The notes: generated by a model from the letters alone, not told the origin. A DNA stretch of 64,000 nucleotides from Channa striata (GCA_033026295.1 CM065182.1:14508001-14572000); one strand, 5' to 3'. Positions 36,938 to 51,400 are shown, counted from the first letter of the stretch. A program made the numbers and translations.

Positions 36938-37013
36938 GGGCTAGTGGCGCAATGGATAACGCTGCGTCTGACTACGGATCAGAAGATTCTAGGTTCAACT
37001 CCTAGCTAGCTCG
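36938..37013 (+). tRNA. tRNA-Arg-ACG: tRNA-Arg(ACG), three-base insertion in D-arm
   Basis: The D-stem region reads aacgctgcgtc where intact copies have aacgcgtc. The rest is intact. Confidence 0.75.
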
Positions 37014-38165
37014 TGGCAAACTTTAGCTTCTTCCTCCATGTACTGTCTAAAATTCCTTTATCTTTCAACACGGGCTGAACGAACCCATGTCAATCTATTA
37101 CACTAACTAATGGACAAGACTCAACAAGTTCTTAACTTGTTTAGGATTGAATTCTTCCAAATAGATAACCACTGGCCTTTCAACGTGTCATAAACTAGCC
37201 TGAACGTGAAACGATATTCACAGCGTATCCCTTAAGAGTCAAACATTCACCATATATCCAATGTTTAACACTTACTGGTGAGAACTGCCACTCACTAAAA
37301 GGTCTCACTACTAACTCACTACTACTAACTCACTAAGTTTTACTCATCGTAAAAAGGAATTCACAACGCATCCCTTAAGAGTCCAACATTCACCATATAT
37401 CCAATGTGACTTTACTTGGACCCACGTGCTTTGGCACACTAATACGGAAAATTGAAGAGGCTCTACTGATTTTGAAACTAACTAATGGACAAGACTGAAC
37501 AAATTCTTAACTCGTTCAGGCTTAAATTCTTCCAAATAATTAACAACGGGCCTTTCAACGTGTCATAAAATAGCCTGAACTACTCCGTTACACTCAGTAA
37601 AAGACACTGCTAGCCAGTCCACCTTTTGGTGAGAACTGCTACTCACTAAAAGGTCTCACTATTAAGTCACTACTACTAACTCACTACGTTTTACTCATCG
37701 TAAAAAGGAATTCACAACGTATCCCGTCTCACTACTTACTCACTACTACTAAGTCACTATGTTTTACTCATCGTAAAAATGGAATTCACAACGTATCCCT
37801 TAAGAGTCCAACATTCACCGTATATCCAATTTGACTTTACTCGGACCCACGTGTTTTGGCACACTAATACGGAAAATTGAAGATGCATTGCTGATGTTGA
37901 CGGCAGAGAATTTGATTTCAACGCGCTTCGCATTACATAGTAGCCACCCTCAAGGCTCTTTTGGTCCTCGGGGCTTTCAGTCTCTCGTCATTTTACAGTG
38001 TACAAGTGTTAAACTCAACACATCGCAAGTGTTCCCCCGTATACGTCACCCGTTTTCAAAAAATATGAAACGTAAAGCAAATTCTGAAATCGCGTGCTTA
38101 GCCCACCACAATTGTCTATGTGGAGTAAAGTGAAAGCGAATCTCTTCTCAGAAAGGTCTTTCTCA

Positions 38166-38238
38166 GGGCTAGTGGTGCAATGGATAACACGTCTGACTTC
38201 GGATCAGAAAATTCTAGGTTCGACTCCTAGCTAGCTCG
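38166..38238 (+). tRNA. tRNA-Arg-TCG: tRNA-Arg(TCG), intact
   Basis: Complete copy with unbroken T-stem. Confidence 0.95.
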
Positions 38239-39400
38239 CGGCAAACTTTAGCTTCTTCCTGCATGTACTGTCTAAAATTCCTTTATCTTTCAACACGGGC
38301 TGAACGAGCCCATGTCAATCTATTACACTAACTAATGGACAAGACTCAACAAGTTCTTAACTTGTTTAGGATTGAATTCTTCCAAATAGAAAACCACTGG
38401 CCTTTCAACGTATCATAAACTAGCCTGAACTACCCCGTTACACTCAGTAAAAGACACTGCTAGCCAGTCCACCTTGTGGTGAAAACTGCTACTCACTAAA
38501 AGGCCCCACTACTAACTCACTACTACTAACTCACTATGCAAGGTGTCTGTAGTTAGTCACACATCTACTGGCAGAATGATATGGACAAGCAAAATGGAAT
38601 TGTTTACTTGTTTAGGCTTGAATTCTTCCAAGTAATTAACAACGGGCCTTTCAACGTGTCATAAAGTAGCCTGAACTACTCCGTTACACTCAGTAAAAAG
38701 CACTGCTGGCCAGTCCGCCTTGTGGGGAGAACTGCTACTCATCGTGAAACAATATTCACAGCGTATCCCTTAAGAGTCAAACATTCACCATATATCCAAA
38801 GTTTAAAACTTACTGTTGAGAACTGCCACTCACTAAAAGGTCTCACTACTAACTCACTACTACTAACTCACTAAGTTTTACTCATCGTAAAAAGGAATTC
38901 ACAACGCATCCCTTAAGAGTCCAACATTCACCATATATCCAATGTGACTTTACTTGGACCCACGTGCTTTGGCACACTAATACGGAAAATTGAAGATGCA
39001 CTACTGATTTTGAAACTAACTAATGGACAAGACTGAACAAATTCTTAACTCGTTCAGGCTTGAATTCTTCCACATAATTAACAACGGGCCTTTCAACGTG
39101 TCATAAAATAGCCTGAACTACTCCGTTACACTCAGTAAAAGACACTTCTAGCCAGTCCACCTATTGGTGAGAACTGCTACTCACTAAAAGGTCTCACTAC
39201 TAACTCACTACGTTTTATTCATCGTAAACGGAATTCACAAAGTAATCCTTTAAGAGTCCAACATTTACCATATATCCAATGTGACTTTACTTGGACCCAC
39301 GTATTTTAATACGGAATAATACGCAAAATTGAAGACGCACTGCTGATGTTGACAGCAGAGAATTTGTTTCAACGTACTCAGACATCAAGTGAAGACAGCG

Positions 39401-39469
39401 GCCGTGATCGTATAGTGGTTAGTACTCTGCGTTGTGGCGCAGCAACCCGGTTCGAATCCGGTCACGGCA
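39401..39469 (+). tRNA. tRNA-His-GTG: tRNA-His(GTG), three single-base deletions
   Basis: Short by one C in the anticodon arm, one C in the aaccccgg run and one G in the T-stem. Confidence 0.7.
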
Positions 39470-40478
39470 TTTAGTGGGACACCGTAAAGTCCCTTATCAG
39501 CCTCTTCATAAAAGTTCCTACCATCCGCTGTGCTTTCTGCATCTTCTTACAGTGTTAAACTCCACATATCGCACGTGTTACAGCACACGTTTCCCCCGTA
39601 TAATATGCGTTTAGCCACCATCAAGGCTCTTTTTGTCCTCGGGCTTTCAGTCTCTGCGTCATTTTACAAAGTGTTAAACTCAACACTTTGCAAGTGTTCT
39701 CCCCATATACGTCACTCGTTTTCCCTCAAAAAATATGAAACATAAAGCAAATTCTGAAACCGCGTGTTAGCCCACCACAATTGTCTATATTGAGTGAAAT
39801 GAAACCAAGCTCTTCTATTCTTCCAAATAGATAACGACTGGCCTTTCAACGTGTCATAAACTAGCCTGAACTACTCCGTCACACTCAGTAAAAGGCACTG
39901 CTAGCCAGTCCACCTTTTGGTGAGAACTGCTACTCACTAAACGGTCTCACTACTAACTCACTACTACCAACTCACTACGTTTTACTCATCGTAAAACGGA
40001 ATTCACAACGTATCCCCCTCACTACTAACTCACTACTACTAAGTCTCTATGTTTTACTCATCTGTAAAACTGTAATTCTAACGTATCCCTTAAGAGTCCA
40101 ACATTCACCATATATCCAATTTGACTTTACTCGAACCCACGTGTTTTGGCACATTAATACGGAAAACTGAAGATGCATTGCTGATGTTGACAGCAGAGAA
40201 TCTGATTTCAACACGCCGCTTCACATAGTAGCCAACCTCAAGGCTCTTTTGGTCCTCGGGCTTTCAGTCTCTGCGTCATTTTACAGTGTATAAGTGTTAA
40301 ACTCAACACATCGCAAGTGTTCTCCCGTGTATACGTAGCTTGTTTTCCCTAAATAAAGCAAATTCTGAAATCGCGTACTTAGCCCACCACAATTGTCTGA
40401 AATCGCGTACTTAGCCCACCACAATTGTGTATGTGGAGAGAAATAAAACCAAAGCTCTTCTTCAAATGGTCTTTCTCA

Positions 40479-40551
40479 GGGCTAGTGGCGCAATGGATAA
40501 CGCGTCTGACTACGGATCAGAAGATTCTAGGTTCAACTCCTAGCTAGCTCG
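40479..40551 (+). tRNA. tRNA-Arg-ACG: tRNA-Arg(ACG), intact
   Basis: Complete copy; its 5' flank ends ctcag, the form usual for TCG genes, where most ACG copies have cgcag. Confidence 0.95.
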
Positions 40552-41702
40552 TGGCAAACTTTAGCTTCTTCCTCCATGTACTGTCTAAAATTCCTTTATC
40601 TTTCAACACGGGCTGAACGAACCCATGTCAATCTATTACACTAACTAATGGACAAGACTCAACAAGTTCTTAACTTGTTTAGGATTGAATTCTTCCAAAT
40701 AGATAACCACTGGCCTTTCAACGTGTCATAAACTAGCCTGAACGTGAAACGATATTCACAGCGTATCCCTTAAGAGTCAAACATTCACCATATATCCAAT
40801 GTTTAACACTTACTGGTGAGAACTGCCACTCACTAAAAGGTCTCACTACTAACTCACTACTACTAACTCACTAAGTTTTACTCATCGTAAAAGGAATTCA
40901 CAACGCATCCCTTAAGAGTCCAACATTCACCATATAATGTGACTTTACTTGGACCCACGTGCTTTGGCACACTAATACGGAAAATTGAAGAGGCTCTACT
41001 GATTTTGAAACTAACTAATGGACAAGACTGAACAAATTCTTAACTCGTTCAGGCTTAAATTCTTCCAAATAATTAACAACGGGCCTTTCAACGTGTCATA
41101 AAATAGCCTGAACTACTCCGTTACACTCAGTAAAAGACACTGCTAGCCAGTCCACCTTTTGGTGAGAACTGCTACTCACTAAAAGGTCTCACTATTAAGT
41201 CACTACTACTAACTCACTACGTTTTACTCATCGTAAAAAGGAATTCACAACGTATCCCGTCTCACTACTTACTCACTACTACTAAGTCACTATGTTTTAC
41301 TCATCGTAAAAATGGAATTCACAACGTATCCCTTAAGAGTCCAACATTCACCGTATATCCAATTTGACTTTACTCGGACCCACGTGTTTTGGCACACTAA
41401 TACGGAAAATTGAAGATGCATTGCTGATGTTGACGGCAGAGAATTTGATTTCAACGCGCTTCTTCCATTACATAGTAGCCACCCTCAAGGCTCTTTTGGT
41501 CCTCGGGGCTTTCAGTCTCTGCGTCATTTTACAGTGTACAAGTGTTAAACTCAACACATCGCAAGTGTTCCCCCGTATACGTCACCCGTTTTCCTCAAAA
41601 ATATGAAACGTAAAGCAAATTCTGAAATCGCGTGTTAGCCCACCACAATTGTCTATGTGGAGTAAAGTGAAAGCGAATCTCTTCTCAGAAAGGTCTTTCT
41701 CA

Positions 41703-41773
41703 GGGCTAGTGGTGCAATGGATAACACGTCTGACTTCGATCAGAAAATTCTAGGTTCGACTCTAGCTAGCTCG
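41703..41773 (+). tRNA. tRNA-Arg-TCG: tRNA-Arg(TCG), deletions in anticodon loop and T-stem
   Basis: One G is missing after the anticodon (cttcgatcag), shrinking the loop to six bases, and one T-stem C is missing. Confidence 0.68.
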
Positions 41774-42935
41774 TGGCAAACTTTAGCTTCTTCCTGCATG
41801 TACTGTCTAAAATTCCTTTATCTTTCAACACGGGCTGAACGAGCCCATGTCAATCTATTACACTAACTAATGGACAAGACTCAACAAGTTCTTAACTTGT
41901 TTAGGATTGAATTCTTCCAAATAGAAAACCACTGGCTTTCAACGTATCATAAACTAGCCTGAACTACCCCGTTACACTCAGTAAAAGACACTGCTAGCCA
42001 GTCCACCTTGTGGTGAAAACTGCTACTCACTAAAAGGCCCCACTACTAACTCACTACTACTAACTCACTATGCAAGGTGTCTGTAGTTAGTCACACATCT
42101 ACTGGCAGAATGATATGGACAAGCAAAATGGAATTGTTTACTTGTTTAGGCTTGAATTCTTCCAAGTAATTAACAACGGGCCTTTCAACGTGTCATAAAG
42201 TAGCCTGAACTACTCCGTTACACTCAGTAAAAAGCACTGCTGGCCAGTCCGCCTTGTGGGGAGAACTGCTACTCATCGTGAAACAATATTCACAGCGTAT
42301 CCCTTAAGAGTCAAACATTCACCATATATCCAAAGTTTAACACTTACTGTTGAGAACTGCCACTCACTAAAAGGTCTCACTACTAACTCACTACTACTAA
42401 CTCACTAAGTTTTACTCATCGTAAAAAGGAATTCACAACGCATCCCTTAAGAGTCCAACATTCACCATATATCCAATGTGACTTTACTTGGACCCACGTG
42501 CTTTGGCACACTAATACGGAAAATTGAAGATGCACTACTGATTTTGAAACTAACTAATGGACAAGACTGAACAAATTCTTAACTCGTTCAGGCTTGAATT
42601 CTTCCACATAATTAACAACGGGCCTTTCAACGTGTCATAAAATAGCCTGAACTACTCCGTTACACTCAGTAAAAGACACTTCTAGCCAGTCCACCTATTG
42701 GTGAGAACTGCTACTCACTAAAAGGTCTCACTACTAACTCACTACGTTTTATTCATCGTAAACGGAATTCACAAAGTAATCCTTTAAGAGTCCAACATTT
42801 ACCATATATCCAATGTGACTTTACTTGGACCCACGTATTTTAATACGGAATAATACGCAAAAATTGAAGACGCACTGCTGATGTTGACAGCAGAGAATTT
42901 GTTTCAACGTACTCAGACATCAAGTGAAGACAGCG

Positions 42936-43005
42936 GCCGTGATCGTATAGTGGTTAGTACTCTGCGTTGTGGCGCAGCAACCCCGGTTCGAATCCGGTCA
43001 CGGCA
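42936..43005 (+). tRNA. tRNA-His-GTG: tRNA-His(GTG), two single-base deletions
   Basis: Carries the recurrent pair: CC to C in the anticodon arm and GGG to GG in the T-stem. Confidence 0.75.
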
Positions 43006-44008
43006 TTTAGTGGGACACCGTAAAGTCCCTTATCAGCCTCTTCATAAAAGTTCCTACCATCCGCTGTGCTTTCTGCATCTTCTTACAGTGTTAAACTCCA
43101 CATATCGCACGTGTTACAGCACACGTTTCCCCCCGTATAATATGCGTTTAGCCACCATCAAGGCTCTTTTTGTCCTCGGGCTTTCAGTCTCTGCGTCATT
43201 TTACAAAGTGTTAAACTCAACACTTTGCAAGTGTTCTCCCCATATACGTCACTCGTTTTCCCTCAAAAATATGAAACATAAAGCAAATTCTGAAACCGCG
43301 TTTAGCCCACCACAATTGTCTATATTGAGTGAAATGAAACCAAGCTCTTCTATTCTTCCAAATAGATAACGACTGGCCTTTCAACGTGTCATAAACTAGC
43401 CTGAACTACTCCGTCACACTCAGTAAAAGGCACTGCTAGCCAGTCCACCTTTTGGTGAGAACTGCTACTCACTAAACGGTCTCACTACTAACTCACTACT
43501 ACCAACTCACTACGTTTTACTCATCGTAAAACGGAATTCACAACGTATCCCTCCTCACTACTAACTCACTACTACTAAGTCTCTATGTTTTACTCGCTGT
43601 AAAACTGTAATTCACAACGTATCCCTTAAGAGTCCAACATTCACCATATATCCAATTTGACTTTACTCGAACCCACGTGTTTTGGCACATTAATACGGAA
43701 AACTGAAGATGCATTGCTGATGTTGACAGCAGAGAATCTGATTTCAACACGCCGCTTCACATAGTAGCCAACCTCAAGGCTCTTTTGGTCCTCGGGCTTT
43801 CAGTCTCTGCGTCATTTTACAGTGTATAAGTGTTAAACTCAACACATCGCAAGTGTTCTCCCGTGTATACGTAGCTTGTTTTCCTAAATAAAGCAAATTC
43901 TGAAATCGCGTACTTAGCCCACCACAATTCTGAAATCGCGTTAGCCCACCACAATTGTGTATGTGGAGAGAAATAAAACCAAAGCTCTTCTTCAAATGGT
44001 CTTTCGCA

Positions 44009-44081
44009 GGGCTAGTGGCGCAATGGATAACGCGTCTGACTACGGATCAGAAGATTCTAGGTTCAACTCCTAGCTAGCTCG
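44009..44081 (+). tRNA. tRNA-Arg-ACG: tRNA-Arg(ACG), intact
   Basis: Complete copy; the upstream 32-bp duplication is present but shortened by deletions. Confidence 0.95.
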
Positions 44082-45235
44082 TGGCAAACTTTAGCTTCTT
44101 CCTCCATGTACTGTCTAAAATTCCTTTATCTTTCAACACGGGCTGAACGAACCCATGTCAATCTATTACACTAACTAATGGACAAGACTCAACAAGTTCT
44201 TAACTTGTTTAGGATTGAATTCTTCCAAATAGATAACCACTGGCCTTTCAACGTGTCATAAACTAGCCTGAACGTGAAACGATATTCACAGCGTATCCCT
44301 TAAGAGTCAAACATTCACCATATATCCAATGTTTAACACTTACTGGTGAGAACTGCCACTCACTAAAAGGTCTCACTACTAACTCACTACTACTAACTCA
44401 CTAAGTTTTACTCATCGTAAAAAGGAACACAACGCATCCCTTAAGAGTCCAACATTCACCATATATCCAATGTGACTTTACTTGGACCCACGTGCTTTGG
44501 CACACTAATACGGAAAATTGAAGAGGCTCTACTGATTTTGAAACTAACTAATGGACAAGACTGAACAAATTCTTAACTCGTTCAGGCTTAAATTCTTCCA
44601 AATAATTAACAACGGGCCTTTCAACGTGTCATAAAATAGCCTGAACTACTCCGTTACACTCAGTAAAAGACACTGCTAGCCAGTCCACCTTTTGGTGAGA
44701 ACTGCTACTCACTAAAAGGTCTCACTATTAAGTCACTACTACTAACTCACTACGTTTTACTCATCGTAAAAAAGGAATTCACAACGTATCCCGTCCTCAC
44801 TACTTACTCACTACTACTAAGTCACTATGTTTTACTCATCGTAAAAATGGAATTCTAAACGTATCCCTTAAGAGTCCAACATTCACCGTATATCCAATTT
44901 GACTTTACTCGGACCCACGTGTTTTGGCACTAATACGGAAAATTGAAGATGCATTGCTGATGTTGACGGCAGAGAATTTGATTTCAACGCGCTTCGCATT
45001 ACATAGTAGCCACCCTCAAGGCTCTTTTGGTCCTCGGGCTTTCAGTCTCTGCGTCATTTTACAGTGTACAAGTGTTAAACTCAACACATCGCAAGTGTTC
45101 TCCCCGTATACGTCACTCGTTTTCCCTCAAAAAATATGAAACGTAAAGCAAATTCTGAAATCGCGACTTAGCCCACCACAATTGTCTATGTGGAGTAAAG
45201 TGAAAGCGAATCTCTTCTCAGAAAGGTCTTTCTCA

Positions 45236-45306
45236 GGGCTAGTGGTGCAATGGATAACACGCTGACTTCGGATCAGAAAATTCTAGGTTCGACTCTAGCT
45301 AGCTCG
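45236..45306 (+). tRNA. tRNA-Arg-TCG: tRNA-Arg(TCG), two single-base deletions
   Basis: A T is missing before the anticodon stem (cacgctgac) and a C from the T-stem. Confidence 0.7.
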
Positions 45307-46468
45307 CGGCAAACTTTAGCTTCTTCCTGCATGTACTGTCTAAAATTCCTTTATCTTTCAACACGGGCTGAACGAGCCCATGTCAATCTATTACACTAAC
45401 TAATGGACAAGACTCAACAAGTTCTTAACTTGTTTAGGATTGAATTCTTCCAAATAGAAAACCACTGGCCTTTCAACGTATCATAAACTAGCCTGAACTA
45501 CCCCGTTACACTCAGTAAAAGACACTGCTAGCCAGTCCACCTTGTGGTGAAAACTGCTACTCACTAAAAGGCCCCACTACTAACTCACTACTACTAACTC
45601 ACTATGCAAGGTGTCTGTAGTTAGTCACACATCTACTGGCAGAATGATATGGACAAGCAAAATGGAATTGTTTACTTGTTTAGGCTTGAATTCTTCCAAG
45701 TAATTAACAACGGGCCTTTCAACGTGTCATAAAGTAGCCTGAACTACTCCGTTACACTCAGTAAAAGCACTGCTGGCCAGTCCGCCTTGTGGGGAGAACT
45801 GCTACTCATCGTGAAACAATATTCACAGCGTATCCCTTAAGAGTCAAACATTCACCATATATCCAAAGTTTAACACTTACTGTTGAGAACTGCCACTCAC
45901 TAAAAGGTCTCACTACTAACTCACTACTACTAACTCACTAAGTTTTACTCATCGTAAAAAGGAATTCACAACGCATCCCTTAAGAGTCCAACATTCACCA
46001 TATATCCAATGTGACTTTACTTGGACCCACGTGCTTTGGCACACTAATACGGAAAATTGAAGATGCACTACTGATTTTGAAACTAACTAATGGACAAGAC
46101 TGAACAAATTCTTAACTCGTTCAGGCTTGAATTCTTCCACATAATTAACAACGGGCCTTTCAACGTGTCATAAAATAGCCTGAACTACTCCGTTACACTC
46201 AGTAAAAGACACTTCTAGCCAGTCCACCTATTGGTGAGAACTGCTACTCACTAAAAGGTCTCACTACTAACTCACTACGTTTTATTCATCGTAAACGGAA
46301 TTCACAAAGTAATCCTTTAAGAGTCCAACATTTACCATATATCCAATGTGACTTTACTTGGACCCACGTATTTTAATACGGAATAATACGCAAAATTGAA
46401 GACGCACTGCTGATGTTGACAGCAGAGAATTTGTTTCCAACGTACTCAGACATCAAGTGAAGACAGCG

Positions 46469-46540
46469 GCCGTGATCGTATAGTGGTTAGTACTCTGCGT
46501 TGTGGCCGCAGCAACCCCGGTTCGAATCCGGGTCACGGCA
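46469..46540 (+). tRNA. tRNA-His-GTG: tRNA-His(GTG), intact
   Basis: Complete copy. The next tRNA is TCG, the ACG subunit having been lost by a hybrid junction. Confidence 0.96.
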
Positions 46541-47202
46541 TTTAGTGGGACACCGTAAAGTCCCTTATCAGCCTCTTCATAAAAAGTTCCTACCATCCGC
46601 TGTGCTTTCTGCATCTTCTTACAGTGTTAAACTCCACATATCGCACGTGTGTTACAGCACACGTTTCCCCCCCGTATAATATGCGTTTAGCCACCATCAA
46701 GGCTCTTTTTGTCCTCGGGGCTTTCAGTCTCTGCGTCATTTTACAAAGTGTTAAACTCAACACTTTGCAAGTGTTCTCCCCCATATACGTCACTCGTTTT
46801 CCCTCAAAAAATATGAAACATAAAGCAAATTCTGAAACCGCGTGACTTAGCCCACCACAATTGTCTATATTGAGTGAAATGAAACCAAGCTCTTCTATTC
46901 TTCCAAATAGATAACGACTGGCCTTTCAACGTGTCATAAACTAGCCTGAACTACTCCGTCACACTCAGTAAAAGGCACTGCTAGCCAGTCCACCTTTTGG
47001 TGAGAACTGCTACTCACTAAACGGTCTCACTACTAACTCACTACTACCAACTCACTACGTTTTACTCATCGTAAAACGGAATTCACAACGTATCCCTCCT
47101 CACTACTAACTCACTACTACTAAGTCTCTATGTTTTACTCATCTGTAAAACTGTAATTCACAACGTATCCCTTAAGAGTCCAACATTCACCATATATCCA
47201 AT

Positions 47203-47617
47203 TTGACTTTACTCGAACCCACGTGTTTTGGCACATTAATACGGAAAACTGAAGATGCATTGCTGATGTTGACAGCAGAGAATCTGATTTCAACACGCTT
47301 CGCTTCACATAGTAGCCAACCTCAAGGCTCTTTTGGTCCTCGGGGCTTTCAGTCTCTGCGTCATTTTACAGTGTATAAGTGTTAAACTCAACACATCGCA
47401 AGTGTTCTCCACCGTATACGTCACCCGTCTTCCCTCAAAAAATATGAAACGTAAAGCAAATTCTGAAATCGCGTACTTAGCCCACCACAATTGTCTATGT
47501 GGAGTAAAGTGAAAGCGAATCTCTTCTCAGAAAGGTCTTTCTCAGGGCTAGTGGTGCAATGGATAACACGTCTGACTTCGGATCAGAAAATTCTAGGTTC
47601 GACTCCTAGCTAGCTCG
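47203..47617 (+). repeat. hybrid ACG/TCG subunit 1
   Basis: ACG-type sequence up to about 47385 (tttacagtgtataag) changes to TCG-type flank by about 47412 (gtatacgtcacccg) and leads into a TCG gene. Confidence 0.75.
47545..47617 (+). tRNA. tRNA-Arg-TCG: tRNA-Arg(TCG), intact
   Basis: Complete copy in a hybrid subunit. Confidence 0.95.
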
Positions 47618-47915
47618 CGGCAAACTTTAGCTTCTTCCTGCATGTACTGTCTAAAATTCCTTTATCTTTCAACACGGGCTGAACGAGCCCATGTCAATCT
47701 ATTACACTAACTAATGGACAAGACTCAACAAGTTCTTAACTTGTTTAGGATTGAATTCTTCCAAATAGAAAACCACTGGCCTTTCAACGTATCATAAACT
47801 AGCCTGAACTACCCCGTTACACTCAGTAAAAGACACTGCTAGCCAGTCCACCTTGTGGTGAAAACTGCTACTCACTAAAAGGCCCCACTACTAACTCACT
47901 ACTACTAACTCACTA

Positions 47916-48409
47916 TGCAAGGTGTCTGTAGTTAGTTAGTCACATCTACTGGCAGAATGAATGGACAAGCAAAATGGAATTGTTTACTTGTTTAGGCTTG
48001 AATTCTTCCAAGTAATTAACAACAGGCCTTTCAACGTGTCATAAAGTAGCCTGAACTACTCCGTTACACTCAGTAAAAGACACTGCTAGCCAGTCCACCT
48101 TGTGGTGAAAACTGCTACTCACTAAAAGGCCCCACTACTAACTCACTACTACTAACTCACTATGCAAGGTGTCTGTAGTTAGTCACACATCTACTGGCAG
48201 AATGATATGGACAAGCAAAATGGAATTGTTTACTTGTTTAGGCTTGAATTCTTCCAAGTAATTAACAACGGGCCTTTCAACGTGTCATAAAGTAGCCTGA
48301 ACTACTCCGTTACACTCAGTAAAAGCACTGCTGGCCAGTCCGCCTTGTGGGGAGAACTGCTACTCATCGTGAAACAATATTCACAGCGTATCCCTTAAGA
48401 GTCAAACAT
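47916..48409 (+). repeat. 247-bp tandem duplication inside a TCG-to-His spacer
   Basis: The word tgcaaggtgtctgtagttag starts at 47916 and again at 48163, with the intervening spacer duplicated in order. Other TCG-to-His spacers have one copy. The first copy has small differences (gttagttagtcac, caacaggcc). Confidence 0.8.
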
Positions 48410-49024
48410 TCACCATATATCCAAAGTTTAACACTTACTGTTGAGAACTGCCACTCACTAAAAGGTCTCACTACTAACTCACTACTACTAACTCACTAAG
48501 TTTTACTCATCGTAAAAAGGAATTCACAACGCATCCCTTAAGAGTCCAACATTCACCATATATCCAATGTGACTTTACTTGGACCCACGTGCTTTGGCAC
48601 ACTAATACGGAAAATTGAAGATGCACTACTGATTTTGAAACTAACTAATGGACAAGACTGAACAAATTCTTAACTCGTTCAGGCTTGAATTCTTCCACAT
48701 AATTAACAACGGGCCTTTCAACGTGTCATAAAATAGCCTGAACTACTCCGTTACACTCAGTAAAAGACACTTCTAGCCAGTCCACCTATTGGTGAGAACT
48801 GCTACTCACTAAAAGGTCTCACTACTAACTCACTACGTTTTATTCATCGTAAAACGGAATTCACAAAGTAATCCTTTAAGAGTCCAACATTTACCATATA
48901 TCCAATGTGACTTTACTTGGACCCACGTATTTTAATACGGAAATACGCAAAATTGAAGACGCACTGCTGATGTTGACAGCAGAGAATTTGTTTCAACGTA
49001 CTCAGACATCAAGTGAAGACAGCG

Positions 49025-49094
49025 GCCGTGATCGTATAGTGGTTAGTACTCTGCGTTGTGGCGCAGCAACCCCGGTTCGAATCCGGTCACGGCA
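49025..49094 (+). tRNA. tRNA-His-GTG: tRNA-His(GTG), two single-base deletions
   Basis: Same deletion pair as the copy at 42936. Confidence 0.75.
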
Positions 49095-50100
49095 TTTAGT
49101 GGGACACCGTAAAGTCCCTTATCAGCCTCTTCATAAAAGTTCCTACCATCCGCTGTGCTTTCTGCATCTTCTTACAGTGTTAAACTCCACATATCGCACG
49201 TGTTACAGCACACGTTTCCCCGTATAATATGCGTTTAGCCACCATCAAGGCTCTTTTTGTCCTCGGGCTTTCAGTCTCTGCGTCATTTTACAAAGTGTTA
49301 AACTCAACACTTTGCAAGTGTTCTCCCCATATACGTCACTCGTTTTCCCTCAAAAATATGAAACATAAAGCAAATTCTGAAACCGCGTTTAGCCCACCAC
49401 AATTGTCTATATTGAGTGAAATGAAACCGAAGCTCTTCTATTCTTCCAAATAGATAACGACTGGCCTTTCAACGTGTCATAAACTAGCCTGAACTACTCC
49501 GTCACACTCAGTAAAAGGCACTGCTAGCCAGTCCACCTTTTGGTGAGAACTGCTACTCACTAAACGGTCTCACTACTAACTCACTACTACCAACTCACTA
49601 CGTTTTACTCATCGTAAAACGGAATTCACAACGTATCCCTCCTCACTACTAACTCACTACTACTAAGTCTCTATGTTTTACTCGCTGTAAAACTGTAATT
49701 CACAACGTATCCCTTAAGAGTCCAACATTCACCATATATCCAATTTGACTTTACTCGAACCCACGTGTTTTGGCACATTAATACGGAAAACTGAAGATGC
49801 ATTGCTGATGTTGACAGCAGAGAATCTGATTTCAACACGCTTCGCTTCACATAGTAGCCAACCTCAAGGCTCTTTTGGTCCTCGGGCTTTCAGTCTCTGC
49901 GTCATTTTACAGTGTATAAGTGTTAAACTCAACACATCGCAGTGTTCTCCCGTGTATACGTAGCTTGTTTTCCCTAAATAAAGCAAATTCTGAAATCGCG
50001 TTAGCCCACCACAATTGTCTGAAATCGCGTACTTAGCCCACCACAATTGTGTATGTGGAGAGAAATAAAACCAAAGCTCTTCTTCAAATGGTCTTTCGCA

Positions 50101-50175
50101 GGGCTAGTGGCGCAATGGATAACGCGCGTCTGACTACGGATCAGAAGATTCTAGGTTCAACTCCTAGCTAGCTCG
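50101..50175 (+). tRNA. tRNA-Arg-ACG: tRNA-Arg(ACG), CG duplication in D-arm
   Basis: The D-stem reads aacgcgcgtc, two bases longer than normal. Elsewhere intact. Confidence 0.77.
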
Positions 50176-51328
50176 TGGCAAACTTTAGCTTCTTCCTCCA
50201 TGTACTGTCTAAAATTCCTTTATCTTTCAACACGGGCTGAACGAACCCATGTCAATCTATTACACTAACTAATGGACAAGACTCAACAAGTTCTTAACTT
50301 GTTTAGGATTGAATTCTTCCAAATAGATAACCACTGGCCTTTCAACGTGTCATAAACTAGCCTGAACATGAAACGATATTCACAGCGTATCCCTTAAGAG
50401 TCAAACATTCACCATATATCCAATGTTTAACACTTACTGGTGAGAACTGCCACTCACTAAAAGGTCTCACTACTAACTCACTACTACTAACTCACTAAGT
50501 TTTACTCATCGTAAAAGGAATTCACAACGCATCCCTTAAGAGTCCAACATTCACCATATATCCAATGTGACTTTACTTGGACCCACGTGCTTTGGCACAC
50601 TAATACGGAAAATTGAAGAGGCTCTACTGATTTTGAAACTAACTAATGGACAAGACTGAACAAATTCTTAACTCGTTCAGGCTTAAATTCTTCCAAATAA
50701 TTAACAACGGGCCTTTCAACGTGTCATAAAATAGCCTGAACTACTCCGTTACACTCAGTAAAAGACACTGCTAGCCAGTCCACCTTTTGGTGAGAACTGC
50801 TACTCACTAAAAGGTCTCACTATTAAGTCACTACTACTAACTCACTACGTTTTACTCATCGTAAAAGGAATTCACAACGTATCCCGTCTCACTACTTACT
50901 CACTACTACTAAGTCACTATGTTTTACTCATCGTAAAAATGGAATTCACAACGTATCCCTTAAGAGTCCAACATTCACCGTATATCCAATTTGACTTTAC
51001 TCGGACCCACGTGTTTTGGCACACTAATACGGAAAATTGAAGATGCATTGCTGATGTTGACGGCAGAGAATTTGATTTCAACGCGCTTCGCATTACATAG
51101 TAGCCACCCTCAAGGCTCTTTTGGTCCTCGGGCTTTCAGTCTCTGCGTCATTTTACAGTGTACAAGTGTTAAACTCAACACATCGCAAGTGTTCTCCCCG
51201 TATACGTCACTTAACTTCCCTCAAAAAATATGAAACGTAAAGCAAATTCTGAAATCGCGTTTAGCCCACCACAATTGTCTATGTGGAGTAAAGTGAAAGC
51301 GAATCTCTTCTCAGAAAGGTCTTTCTCA

Positions 51329-51400
51329 GGGCTAGTGGTGCAATGGATAACACGTCTGACTTCGGATCAGAAAATTCTAGGTTCGACTCTAGCTAGCTCA
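51329..51400 (+). tRNA. tRNA-Arg-TCG: tRNA-Arg(TCG), T-stem deletion, discriminator A
   Basis: Missing T-stem C and a 3' end of agctca, as in the copy at 12279. Confidence 0.74.

Noticed and set aside
42881..43369. Longer ORFs of 160-167 codons spanning tRNA-His (also at 52504-53007)
   Set aside because: They run straight through the tRNA gene and depend on single-base deletions in that copy; intact copies break the frame.
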